Source of the DNA: Neobacillus massiliamazoniensis
GTDB lineage: Bacteria > Bacillota > Bacilli > Bacillales > Cytobacillaceae
Length of the DNA stretch: 64,000 nucleotides
Reading direction: 5' to 3'
Assembly (NCBI RefSeq): GCF_001048695.1
Contig: NZ_CVRB01000001.1
Coordinates: forward strand, 1,178,001 to 1,242,000
Every line of letters starts with the position of its first letter. Position 1 is the first letter of the stretch. Under the pieces are notes generated by a model. The model did not search any database. It was not told where the DNA came from and saw only the letters and a list, made by a program, of their open reading frames with translations. Both the position numbers and the translations under genes were made by a program. Positions 1 through 7,505 of this stretch are shown piece after piece.

Positions 1-295
1 TTTCCAAGCGATTTTCCCAGAATTTACTCGATCCTATTGGAACAATGTAGTTGGTGACTCCGACCTGCCCTGTTCCAATTCGCCCTTTTAACTGTTTACT
101 CCATGGGAAAAAAGTAATAACTGTTCCAGGTTGACCCGTTTCATTCCCAAAATAAAGATGGTAACCTTCTGGACGGTCGAAATTTACCGTTTTTTTAACA
201 AGTCTTAGCCCAAGTACACCTGCATAGAAGTCAATATTTCTTTGTGCATCGTTAACCATCGCTGAGATATGGTGAATACCTGCTGTTTTTTGCAT
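1..295 (-). CDS. VOC-family ring-cleaving dioxygenase, partial (C-terminus off the left edge)
   Basis: Only the first 98 codons are present; the gene runs off position 1. It starts at an ATG at 295 behind GGAGAGATAATA. The peptide opens with GIHHISAMV and contains FYAGVLGLRLVKKTVNF and TVITFFPW, the first vicinal-oxygen-chelate repeat of the MhqO/MhqA group. These metal enzymes open quinol or catechol rings during quinone detoxification. The visible part closely matches the N-terminus of the complete gene at 363-1301, so the two are tandem paralogues. It is the last visible cistron of the MhqR-like cluster. The family is secure; the substrate is inferred from context. Confidence 0.85.
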   Translation of the reverse strand, partial: MQKTAGIHHISAMVNDAQRNIDFYAGVLGLRLVKKTVNFDRPEGYHLYFGNETGQPGTVITFFPWSKQLKGRIGTGQVGVTNYIVPIGSSKFWENRLE

Positions 296-362
296 TATTA
301 TCTCTCCATTTCATCAATGGGATTTTAGAAGGGAACGATCACCAGCCAATCCTTTTCGTGAA

Positions 363-1301
363 TTAGTCTAATTCTCTTACTTTAATTGGAAGTAACCGAC
401 GTTCAATCTGTTCTCTATTTTTCTCGTACTGCGCAGGCAACATTAATTTCTCTCCCATGGTTTCTTGTGATTCATCATGAGCGAATCCTGGAGGATCCGT
501 TGCAATTTCGAATAGGATTTCTCCGTGTTCTCTAAAGTAAATAGCGTTAAAATAGTTTCGATCTTGTACTGGTGTTACACCATATCCATTTGCTTGAACA
601 AACTCTTTCCAATCCAATTGATCTTGGTCATCACTAGCCCGCCACGCAATATGGTGGACTGTTCCAACACCCATCTGTCCTCGCCCAATAGGAGTTAATT
701 TAAGGTCAATAACATTTCCAATCTCAGCTAAGGAACGAAAACGGATGAAATCTCCTTCTGTCCCGACCCGTTCAAGCCCCAAAACATTTTCTAGCAATTC
801 CGCTGTTTTATTAGGTTGAGTAGATAAAAGGGTTGCTCCGCCAAAGCCTTTGATCGCAACATCGGGTGTTACTTCTCCAAAGTTCCATTGATTGGCTTCT
901 CCTTCTGCTCTTTCAACCATTTCTAAATGAAGTCCATGTGGATCATCAAATTCTAGATATTGCTCTCCAAAGCGTTCTATTTTAGTAAAAGGAACATTGA
1001 ACTTTTCAAGTCTTTTTTCCCAAAATTCCAAAGCACCTTTAGGTACCACGTATGAAGTAACTCCTACTTGACCACCTCCAATGATTCCTTGATGAGCTCC
1101 TGGCCATGGAAAGAATGTAATAATTGTTCCTGGTTTTCCACCTTTATTTCCAAAATAAAGGTGATAAGTACCTGGATCATCAAAATTTACGGTTTGTTTG
1201 ACTAAACGCAAACCTAAAACCCCTGCGTAGAAATCGACATTCTCTTGGGGATGCCCGACAATAGCTGTAATATGGTGAATACCCATTGTTTTCTTGTTCA
1301 T
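363..1301 (-). CDS. VOC-family ring-cleaving dioxygenase, MhqO-like
   Basis: This is a 312-residue two-domain glyoxalase/VOC protein, the same length as I recall for Bacillus MhqO. The start is placed at the ATG at 1301, eight bases after AAAGGAG; an in-frame GTG at 1310 sits on that ribosome site and is unlikely. The likely metal ligands are a His in GIHHITAIV near the N-terminus, a His in VHHIAWR in the second half and a Glu in EILFEIATD near the C-terminus. Family members cleave hydroquinone or catechol-type rings and protect against quinone stress. An MhqR-type operator at 1410-1425 lies just upstream. Substrate unproven. Confidence 0.88.
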   Translation of the reverse strand: MNKKTMGIHHITAIVGHPQENVDFYAGVLGLRLVKQTVNFDDPGTYHLYFGNKGGKPGTIITFFPWPGAHQGIIGGGQVGVTSYVVPKGALEFWEKRLEKFNVPFTKIERFGEQYLEFDDPHGLHLEMVERAEGEANQWNFGEVTPDVAIKGFGGATLLSTQPNKTAELLENVLGLERVGTEGDFIRFRSLAEIGNVIDLKLTPIGRGQMGVGTVHHIAWRASDDQDQLDWKEFVQANGYGVTPVQDRNYFNAIYFREHGEILFEIATDPPGFAHDESQETMGEKLMLPAQYEKNREQIERRLLPIKVRELD

Positions 1302-1409
1302 CTTTTCCACTCCTTTTTTCTGTATAATCTTGATTACAACAAGTATTTACTCTCTTATCCTGTTCCATCCTATGAATGTTAAATCTCCAATATTATTTCG
1401 AGTTCAACA

Positions 1410-1425
1410 ATCTCTATTTCGAGAT
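1410..1425. promoter_or_regulatory. MhqR-type operator 1 (upstream of the dioxygenase)
   Basis: ATCTCTATTTCGAGAT is an imperfect inverted repeat matching the ATCTCGAAWTnGAGAT pattern of the boxes at 1853, 2297 and 2792. It lies between the doxX stop and the dioxygenase start. Confidence 0.7.
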
Positions 1426-1428
1426 ATT

Positions 1429-1827
1429 TTAGAATAAAATAGCATCTAGAGCATATTGACCAGGACCTATTAAAGCAATACCAATAGCAACCGCAAGCAA
1501 TGTTAAGTTATATTCATATCCATTTGCTGTTGCCCATAAACCGTTTGGACCATGCACTTTAACAATAGCCATTACCATAGTCCCTGCAATCATAATTCCG
1601 GCAATGGGGGTTAAGAGTCCTAAAGCAAACAACACTCCTCCAATAAATTCTGCTAATCCTGCGAAAAGAGCCATGGTTACCCCAGGTTTCATGCCAATGG
1701 ATTCAAACCATCCTCCCGTTCCTTTTAATCCATGACCACCAAACCAACCAAACAATTTTTGAGCACCGTGACCTATAAACAAAACTCCAATAACTAATCG
1801 AATAATTAATAAACCGATATTTAACAT
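1429..1827 (-). CDS. DoxX family membrane protein (copy 2)
   Basis: A 132-residue integral membrane protein with about four hydrophobic helices and the DoxX signature FIGHGAQKLFGWFGG near the N-terminus. DoxX-type proteins (CatD/MhqP relatives) accompany dioxygenases in MarR-controlled quinone and thiol-stress operons, probably as membrane oxidoreductase partners. It differs at only a handful of residues from the neighbouring gene at 1873-2271, so this is a recent tandem duplication that includes the operator region. The ATG at 1827 follows AGGAGGATTTTATA. Electron donor and acceptor cannot be read from sequence. Confidence 0.9.
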   Translation of the reverse strand: MLNIGLLIIRLVIGVLFIGHGAQKLFGWFGGHGLKGTGGWFESIGMKPGVTMALFAGLAEFIGGVLFALGLLTPIAGIMIAGTMVMAIVKVHGPNGLWATANGYEYNLTLLAVAIGIALIGPGQYALDAILF

Positions 1828-1852
1828 TATAAAATCCTCCTAAGTGATTATT

Positions 1853-1870
1853 TATCTCGAAATCAAGATA
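1853..1870. promoter_or_regulatory. MhqR-type operator 2
   Basis: TATCTCGAAATCAAGATA is an 18-bp inverted repeat between the two doxX copies. It matches the known MhqR operator style of Bacillus (ATCTCGAATTCGAGAT). Confidence 0.75.
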
Positions 1871-1872
1871 TT

Positions 1873-2271
1873 TTAGAATAAAAATGCATCAAGAGCATAT
1901 TGACCAGGACCTGTTAAAGCAATACCAATCGCAATCGCAAGCACTGTTAAGTTATATTCATATCCATTTGCTGTTGCCCATAAACCGTTTGGACCATGCA
2001 CTCTAACAATAGCCATTACCATAGTTCCTGCAATCATAATTCCGGCAATGGGGGTTAAGAGTCCTAAAGCAAACAATATGCCTCCAATAAATTCTGCTAA
2101 TCCTGCGAAAAGAGCCATGGTTACCCCTGGTTTCATGCCAATGGATTCAAACCATCCTCCTGTTCCTTTTAAACCATAACCACCGAACCAACCAAACAAT
2201 TTTTGAGCACCGTGACCAATAAACAAAACTCCAATAACTAATCGAATAATTAATAGACCGATATTTAACAT
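1873..2271 (-). CDS. DoxX family membrane protein (copy 1)
   Basis: A 132-residue, four-helix membrane protein, nearly identical to the gene at 1429-1827, with the same FIGHGAQKLFGWFGG motif. It is the first gene after the MarR regulator, and an MhqR-type box lies immediately upstream. The start is an ATG after AGGAGGATTTTATC. The pair would raise DoxX dosage, or one copy may be drifting; the substitutions (such as Y for H in GYGLKGTGG) are conservative. Its inferred role is membrane-linked quinone or thiol redox together with the ring-cleaving dioxygenases. Confidence 0.9.
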   Translation of the reverse strand: MLNIGLLIIRLVIGVLFIGHGAQKLFGWFGGYGLKGTGGWFESIGMKPGVTMALFAGLAEFIGGILFALGLLTPIAGIMIAGTMVMAIVRVHGPNGLWATANGYEYNLTVLAIAIGIALTGPGQYALDAFLF

Positions 2272-2296
2272 GATAAAATCCTCCTAAATGATTATT

Positions 2297-2314
2297 TATC
2301 TCGAAATTGAGATA
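2297..2314. promoter_or_regulatory. MhqR-type operator 3
   Basis: TATCTCGAAATTGAGATA lies between the MarR gene and the first doxX. It is the most symmetrical of the four boxes in this cluster. Confidence 0.8.
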
Positions 2315-2328
2315 TTATGTCAAAAAAA

Positions 2329-2757
2329 TTAAATTTCTACTCTTTTTCTTACTTTATTCAAAAGATTGACCAAACTATCTGCTTCATCATTATTTAAAGA
2401 ACCAAGCATGTAATCAACTAATTCCTGATGCTCCGGCATGATTTTCTCCATCAAATCATTACCATCAATTGTTAAGGTTACATGTATTACTCTACGGTCA
2501 TCAGGACAGGCATTTCGATTTAACAAGCCTCTTTGTTCTAATTTATCGATTACATAAGTCATTGAACCACTTGATATTAGTATGCTGTTACCGATTTGTT
2601 GAATGGTTTGTTTTCCTTTAAAGTAAAGGACTTCTAAAACAGAAAAGTCCGTTATACTAAGGTTATTTTTGCTCAATTCCAACCTCAAACGATCCTGAAT
2701 CGCTTTAGATGTTTGCATTAAAACTAGATAGGGTAAATTAGAGCATTTTCTCCTCAT
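2329..2757 (-). CDS. MarR family repressor, MhqR-like
   Basis: A winged-helix regulator of 142 residues. The start is the ATG at 2757, eight bases after AGGAGG; a GTG at 2766 is too close to that site. The recognition region reads IQQIGNSILISSGSMTYVIDKLEQRGLL, followed by the wing signature CPDDRRVIHVTLT. The SGSMTYVIDKLE pattern is very similar to MhqR of Bacillus subtilis, which represses dioxygenase and DoxX genes and is inactivated by quinones. Four MhqR-type operators in this cluster, one overlapping its own promoter, support autoregulation and control of the downstream genes. Assignment as an MhqR functional equivalent is inference. Confidence 0.85.
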   Translation of the reverse strand: MRRKCSNLPYLVLMQTSKAIQDRLRLELSKNNLSITDFSVLEVLYFKGKQTIQQIGNSILISSGSMTYVIDKLEQRGLLNRNACPDDRRVIHVTLTIDGNDLMEKIMPEHQELVDYMLGSLNNDEADSLVNLLNKVRKRVEI

Positions 2758-2791
2758 AAATTTCACCTCCTATAAATATTTTGAATTAAGA

Positions 2792-2809
2792 TATCTTGAA
2801 TATGAGATA
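2792..2809. promoter_or_regulatory. MhqR-type operator 4 (autoregulatory)
   Basis: TATCTTGAATATGAGATA lies immediately downstream of the -10 element of the MarR promoter, a position suited to repression. Confidence 0.7.
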
Positions 2810-2838
2810 ATCATAATACGTAAAAACTCTTGTGTCAA
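2810..2838 (-). promoter_or_regulatory. Sigma-A promoter of the MarR/DoxX cluster
   Basis: On the minus strand, TTGACA (2838-2833) is followed by a 17-bp spacer and TATGAT (2815-2810). Operator 4 overlaps the expected start of transcription. Confidence 0.8.
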
Positions 2839-2911
2839 TAACTTTTTTTATTTTTATTTTACGGAAAATTAGTTGGTGAACATAAATGAACATACACAAG
2901 TCAAATACCAT

Positions 2912-2941
2912 AAAATAAATAGTCAATTGACTATTTATTTT
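2912..2941. promoter_or_regulatory. 30-bp perfect palindrome upstream of the orphan gene
   Basis: Every base from 2912 to 2941 pairs with its mirror around a central CAATTG; the inner part is TAGTCAATTGACTA. It ends five bases before the ribosome site of the gene at 2956. The half-site TAGTCAA is also found in the MarR operators at 15.65-15.72 kb, but without their 5-bp spacer. It could be an operator or an mRNA hairpin. Confidence 0.6.
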
Positions 2942-2955
2942 GTGGAGGAAAAAAA

Positions 2956-3369
2956 GTGATTAGGTATCATAATAACCGGCAAAAGCCGCCTCATCCCATT
3001 CTATTGGAGGCAAAACAAATTGCTCCAAATCAAATATTAATTACTTATGATCAGCGGACTGATTTAGCGTCTGCAACAAATATCTCCAATTACTGGATTA
3101 GAGGTAATATAGAGCATCCCATTTCCACTGGTATTTCAACTGAGGGAATGGACTATGAACTTGCGGGATCAAACTCCATACGTCCTGATGCAGGAATAAT
3201 TATACCTATCGATTATTCGAATATGAGATTCGTCATGACATTTAGGGCTAATGCTATATCGGGTCTCATGCATATTGTGCTCCCTTGTTTTGTTAATTTA
3301 GAAGGAATGACTGGTTTTGATGATGCAAATTGGGGGCCTTTCAGTAGAAATATGTTTATCGGCATGTAA
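2956..3369 (+). CDS. Hypothetical protein, possible SbsA-like Ig fold
   Basis: A 137-residue protein starting with GTG after GGAGGAAAAAA. There is no signal peptide or membrane segment. The first half (AKQIAPNQILITYDQ, then NISNYWIRGN) resembles the strand pattern of SbsA/Big-type Ig-like domains that begin with a VTY-type strand and an NxSNY turn, but the match is weak. I do not recognise the family. It stands alone between the divergent MarR cluster and a 600-bp gap, with a perfect palindrome directly upstream. Confidence 0.65.
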   Translation: MIRYHNNRQKPPHPILLEAKQIAPNQILITYDQRTDLASATNISNYWIRGNIEHPISTGISTEGMDYELAGSNSIRPDAGIIIPIDYSNMRFVMTFRANAISGLMHIVLPCFVNLEGMTGFDDANWGPFSRNMFIGM

Positions 3370-3989
3370 AACCAAATATGAACGGTCAATGTTACGTTAA
3401 ATGTAAATTTTTCAACATCAATGTTTAACATAGCAATTTTTTTAAACCAGAGGGTAGCGTGTTGTTCTTTGTATAAGCTGCTCTAGGCTATTGCATGAAA
3501 TACCATACATCTCAATTTCTCTAGTAACAAGTCACTAAAATGTGTTTTCTTCTTTGATTTATAACATCAACAATGAAATTTAGCATAGTTTTTTGGGAAT
3601 ACAGGAGTATTTCATTAAATTTTGGCTGCTTATAGGGGCTTAAAGTAATAAAAATATAGGCTATCAGCGAATTTTACACTTCTATCAGCGAATCAGTTTT
3701 TCATGGTAACTTTCAGCGATTTACATTCAAAAGGAGGGTTTAAATTTGGAAGGAAAATAAATATAAGCTTAGAATGGAATAAAGATGACGCAATATAGGT
3801 TAGGAAAAAAGTTTATTGAATATATTTCAGGGAAAAGCCAAGTGGCAATCTCTTTTTTAGTAAAGATTCCATAAACACTAATGCTTCTGTCTCCAATGAG
3901 TACACAGACCCCAATTGAAAAAGGAACTAGGATTACCCCAATTCCCTTTCAATGAAATCTCATCCGATTTTATCTAGACATACATGATC
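3370..3989. other. Gap of about 620 bp with two to three CTATCAGCGAAT repeats
   Basis: No credible gene is seen. CTATCAGCGAAT occurs at 3661 and 3682 (21 bp apart) and a weaker copy, CTTTCAGCGATT, at 3710. An inverted repeat at 3914-3953 (ATTGAAAAAGGAA with TTCCCTTTCAAT) lies past the end of the minus-strand phosphatase and may act as its terminator, though it lacks a clean T-tract. Confidence 0.5.
3661..3721. repeat. Second 21-bp repeat family, array A
   Basis: Two clear CTATCAGCGAAT cores at 3661 and 3682 are spaced 21 bp apart, and a diverged third lies at 3710. A longer array of the same core is at 46958-47053. Confidence 0.65.
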
Positions 3990-4787
3990 CTATTCAAGAC
4001 AAAAGCTCTGTAATGCCTGTCGTTTTTCCTTTGTTAAACCGAACTCATGAGCAAAGTACGTATCAAGGTTTCCATACGTATTCGTAATAGATTGGAAAGC
4101 GCCCTCTAAAAACTCCTCTTTTACTCCAAGCAGCTGTTCCATAACTTGAAGACCTCTGTCATCAAAATGCGCTGAAATTTGCTTCAATACTTTTTCGTTA
4201 AACTCTTTCATCGTTTCATTAGTCAATAAATAATCTTTCATAACTGTTTCTTTCGGAACCCCAAGCGCTGATAAAATTAGAGCAGCACCAACACCCGTAC
4301 GATCCTTTCCAGCAACACAATGATGTAATAAGCCCAAATTATTGGGGTCTTGGATAATTTGCATCAATCGTTTGTAAGCTGGATTTTTTAGTGGAAGTTT
4401 GGAATACAACTCCGACATAAAATCTAAGTTAAGATTTTTGAAGAAATTACTTCTAGTCAGTTCTTCGATAGTGCCGAATGGATTATTTTGCTCTGATGCC
4501 ATGATACGTTCGTATGTCACATTTGAAAGAATAGGGTCGGGCTTCGTTTGTGCTTCCAAATCATCGCGATAATCAAAAATGTATTTAATGTTTAATGTTT
4601 TGAAGAAATTCAAATCTGCATCTGTTAAACCTGTTAGTTCAGCTGAACGGAAAAAAAGTCCAAACTTTACTGTACGGCCATCAGATGTTTTATAGCCGCC
4701 CATATCACGAAAGTTATTAGCTCCAATAAAAGGGACTACTCGGTTTGCAGGATAGGTCTCAAAACGATTTGCTGTTGTAATTTCCAT
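3990..4787 (-). CDS. Tyrosine-protein phosphatase, PtpB/LipA-like
   Basis: A 265-residue phosphatase. The ATG at 4787 follows AGAAGAGGTG; a longer frame from 4823 has no ribosome site. The P-loop HCVAGKDRTG (about residues 156-165) is the CxxxKDR signature of the lipid/tyrosine phosphatases typified by Mycobacterium PtpB and Listeria LipA, which can act on phosphotyrosine and phosphoinositides. NNFRDMGGYKTSDG and LFFRSAEL are also typical. It is cytoplasmic, with no signal peptide. A copy of the GntR operator lies about 80 bp upstream at 4868-4890, so it probably shares control with the symporter/glycosidase operon at 6115-9215. Substrate unknown. Confidence 0.87.
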   Translation of the reverse strand: MEITTANRFETYPANRVVPFIGANNFRDMGGYKTSDGRTVKFGLFFRSAELTGLTDADLNFFKTLNIKYIFDYRDDLEAQTKPDPILSNVTYERIMASEQNNPFGTIEELTRSNFFKNLNLDFMSELYSKLPLKNPAYKRLMQIIQDPNNLGLLHHCVAGKDRTGVGAALILSALGVPKETVMKDYLLTNETMKEFNEKVLKQISAHFDDRGLQVMEQLLGVKEEFLEGAFQSITNTYGNLDTYFAHEFGLTKEKRQALQSFCLE

Positions 4788-4867
4788 TAAATAAACACCT
4801 CTTCTAATTGTAATTATGAACACTTGCTTATAGGAGAGTTGGAAAATAACATCCTCTTTTTAACACA

Positions 4868-4890
4868 AGTTGTATACAAGTAGAATACTA
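4868..4890. promoter_or_regulatory. GntR operator copy 1 (phosphatase side)
   Basis: A 23-bp stretch containing the palindrome TTGTATACAA, which fits the TNGT...ACNA pattern of FadR-type GntR regulators. The same 23 bases occur in reverse complement at 5990-6012. Confidence 0.8.
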
Positions 4891-5001
4891 CTAGATTGTA
4901 AAGAAAGCATTAACGTTTTTTTAAATTCTTGTAACTTTCGAATGTTAGATACGTTGAACTGATATTCTTTGGGGGCATTTTATCGTTAAAAAATAGGTAT
5001 T

Positions 5002-5011
5002 TTGTATACGA
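5002..5011. promoter_or_regulatory. Possible third GntR half-conserved site
   Basis: TTGTATACGA differs by one base from the TTGTATACAA core of the two full operators. It lacks their extended flank. Confidence 0.35.
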
Positions 5012-5106
5012 AGGGATGCACGGGAATATGCTATACATTCCTACAGCTAATCTAGAACAGAATATGTAAAAGAGAGGGAGAAAAAAGTGTTCTGAATTAT
5101 AGAGAG

Positions 5107-5144
5107 AAAAAAAAAGGGACTAAAGATTTAGTATCTGAAGTCCC
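5107..5144 (-). terminator. Rho-independent terminator of gntR
   Basis: On the minus strand, GGGACT pairs with AGTCCC around a 17-base loop and is followed by nine Ts, just past the gntR stop at 5192. Confidence 0.75.
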
Positions 5145-5191
5145 TGAGTAATGTGAGGTAAAGTCATAGATAGACAAGTAAAATTCAAAAT

Positions 5192-5839
5192 TTACATTCT
5201 TCCTTCCGTTACCACACGATTACGAGTGTTGCGAAGAGCCTCTTTTACTATTTGCTTTGCACCTTCAAAATCGCTGGATGCCAAGGCTTGATAAAGAGAT
5301 TCATTAATGCGGTTATAGGAATAGTGTGGCTGGTGAGGAGTGCGCTTCCAGTTTATGGTGGCAATCATGATAATTTTATCTTGATACGAATCCATATTTT
5401 GCAGCATAACTTGATTATTTAAAACAGAAATAATACAGCGTGAAAACATATGGGAATATCTGACGTGTTCAGGATAATTATCTTGACGGCTGGCTTCAAT
5501 TTGCTTATTGAGACACTTTTCTAATTCAGGGATATCTATAGGACAACCGCGTTCAATAATTGAATCTAACGCTTGTATTTGAAAAGAGATCATCACTTCT
5601 ATCATATCCAAAATTTCTTTAACCGAAATTTCTTTCACCAAAATGCCCCGATTCTTTAATGAAACCACAAAACCTTCCGATTCCAAATGAGAAATAGCTG
5701 TTCGAATCGGTGTTCGACTCATATTTAGTTCATTTGCAAGTTCGTTTTCCGATAATAATGTTCCAGGCATGAAATCGCCGAGAATGATCTTTTGGCGTAT
5801 TTCTGTATACGCAATATCTATCAAAGATTTAGATGACAT
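5192..5839 (-). CDS. GntR family regulator, FadR/FCD subfamily
   Basis: A 215-residue regulator. The N-terminal winged helix (AYTEIRQKIILGDFMPG, LSENELANELNMSRTPIRTA) is classic GntR. The C-terminal half is an all-helical FCD-type ligand domain, with an H in RYSHMF and a terminal helical EALRN segment. The ATG at 5839 follows AAAGGAAT. It sits between the phosphatase and the divergent symporter/glycosidase pair, and the two perfect 23-bp operators on either side of it contain the TTGTATACAA site expected for this subfamily. It probably senses the transported sugar acid or glycoside. The ligand is unknown. Confidence 0.88.
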   Translation of the reverse strand: MSSKSLIDIAYTEIRQKIILGDFMPGTLLSENELANELNMSRTPIRTAISHLESEGFVVSLKNRGILVKEISVKEILDMIEVMISFQIQALDSIIERGCPIDIPELEKCLNKQIEASRQDNYPEHVRYSHMFSRCIISVLNNQVMLQNMDSYQDKIIMIATINWKRTPHQPHYSYNRINESLYQALASSDFEGAKQIVKEALRNTRNRVVTEGRM

Positions 5840-5944
5840 TTAACTTTTTATTCCTTTCATTTGTCACTTACAAAATAATCTTAAAGTAGGCGAGGAACAA
5901 CTGCAAGTAGATAATCGTAAGGTTCATGATTTATAAACGAAAAA

Positions 5945-5973
5945 TTTACATGGAATTTAAAATTAATTAATAT
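5945..5973 (+). promoter_or_regulatory. Sigma-A promoter of the symporter/glycosidase operon
   Basis: TTTACA at 5945-5950, a 17-bp spacer and TAATAT at 5968-5973. The GntR operator at 5990-6012 begins about ten bases past the expected start, so bound repressor would block transcription. Confidence 0.6.
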
Positions 5974-5989
5974 ATGATTTACAATCAGC

Positions 5990-6012
5990 TAGTATTCTAC
6001 TTGTATACAACT
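5990..6012. promoter_or_regulatory. GntR operator copy 2 (symporter side)
   Basis: The exact reverse complement of 4868-4890, centred on TTGTATACAA. It lies between the promoter at 5945 and the ribosome site of the symporter gene. Confidence 0.8.
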
Positions 6013-6114
6013 AAAAAGAAAGGTGCATCCAGACTAAAAGATATACAAACTAATAAGCGCAGAAACGTATTGTCCATAAACATAAATACACAAGAAATCA
6101 GGAGGAGACATATA

Positions 6115-7446
6115 ATGAAGGTTTCGTCAAAAACAGCTCTATCATACGGGCTGGGGAGTCTTGGGTCGAATTTTATTTGGGTGTTCATTCTTAGTTATTT
6201 AATGCTATTTTATACCGATTACTTTGGGATTTCGGCAGCTGCTGTAGGAACATTATTTCTTGTTGCTCGAGTTTGGGATGCTTTTATGGATCCTATCATG
6301 GGTGTCATTGTGGATAATACAAAATCCAAATGGGGAAAGTTTAGACCGTATCTTCTGGTTGCCCCGGTTATTATGGCCGGTCTTACGGTTCTTTGCTTTT
6401 TACAGCCTCATATCAGTCCCGCTGCTAAGATTATTTACGCATATGTAACGTATATCATGTGGGGAATGAGCTACTCTGTAGTGGATGTTCCATATTGGTC
6501 CATGACAGCCGCTATCACAGACGATCCAAAGGAACGGATAAAAGTGGTTATGGTACCTCGTGTAATGGCAATTATCGGTGGATTAGTTGTAAGTGTTTTT
6601 ACCTTACCGCTTGTTAAAGCGTTAAACAGTTGGTTCCTTGTCAGCTTGATCTATGCGGTATTATGTGTCGTCTTTTTCTGGATTACATTTTTCAACGTAA
6701 AAGAACAAGTAAACGTAACACGAAATGAAAAGTTTACGTTCAGAGATGCTTTTCGCGTCATCAAATTGAATCAGCCGCTTCTGCTGTTGTTGTTGACAAT
6801 GTTAATTGAAGATATCGTAACAAAATTCCGAGGTGGTTTCGGTATCTACTATTTCAAATATTATTTACATGCAGAAAATCTTTTCCCTTTCTTTTCTTTG
6901 GTGAGCGTAGCGCCAGTATTAATAGGAGCCATGTTTGTACCGATGATTTCGAAGCGCTTAGGGAAAAAGAAAACGACTATCATCGGACTTGTTGGTTACG
7001 GCGTGTCGTATATTGCTTTATTCTTTGTAGGCAAAAGTATGATTCCGTTCTTTACACTAACTATTGTAGGTGCTGTGTTTTTTGGTATAGCGACGATTAC
7101 GATGAGTTCTATGATTGCCGATTGTGTGGAATACAGCGAATGGAAAACTGGAAAACGAGCAGAGGGAACGGTATTTTCTACTAACACATTCCGTTCTAAA
7201 TTAGCAGGTGCGATTGGGGGAGGAATAGGAGCTTATATGCTTTCTGGTATTGGTTATATCCCTAATCATACTCAATCAGGTACAACATTGGTGTGGATGC
7301 AGCTATTATTTACGATTATTCCAGGGATCTTGTTACTATTCTCTGTTGTGCCGCTCATTAAATATCAGTTAACAGAAGGGAATTATGAGAAGATTTTATC
7401 TGAGATAAAAATGAAACGAGAAAGCAATATAGCTAAGGCTCAGTGA
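6115..7446 (+). CDS. GPH-type sugar:cation symporter (MFS)
   Basis: A 443-residue transporter with about twelve membrane helices, matching the length of MelB/XynP/YicJ relatives. The start is the ATG at 6115 behind AGGAGGAG; an upstream ATG at 5974 would put the operator inside the coding region and has no ribosome site. The GPH signature DAFMDPIMGVIVDNT followed by KWGKFRPYLL lies after helix 2 and forms the cation/sugar site. It probably imports a glycoside or oligosaccharide. It is 59 bp upstream of the family 3 glycosidase and is very likely controlled by the GntR protein through the operator at 5990. Confidence 0.88.
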   Translation: MKVSSKTALSYGLGSLGSNFIWVFILSYLMLFYTDYFGISAAAVGTLFLVARVWDAFMDPIMGVIVDNTKSKWGKFRPYLLVAPVIMAGLTVLCFLQPHISPAAKIIYAYVTYIMWGMSYSVVDVPYWSMTAAITDDPKERIKVVMVPRVMAIIGGLVVSVFTLPLVKALNSWFLVSLIYAVLCVVFFWITFFNVKEQVNVTRNEKFTFRDAFRVIKLNQPLLLLLLTMLIEDIVTKFRGGFGIYYFKYYLHAENLFPFFSLVSVAPVLIGAMFVPMISKRLGKKKTTIIGLVGYGVSYIALFFVGKSMIPFFTLTIVGAVFFGIATITMSSMIADCVEYSEWKTGKRAEGTVFSTNTFRSKLAGAIGGGIGAYMLSGIGYIPNHTQSGTTLVWMQLLFTIIPGILLLFSVVPLIKYQLTEGNYEKILSEIKMKRESNIAKAQ

Positions 7447-7505
7447 AAACACAATTTTTTCATCAGATTAAAATATAAAAAAGTGACCCGAGGAGGAAAA
7501 ACAGG

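Noticed and set aside
5974..6114. Upstream start for the symporter at 5974
   Set aside because: No ribosome site, the GntR operator would fall in the coding region, and the family starts at the ATG at 6115 behind AGGAGGAG.
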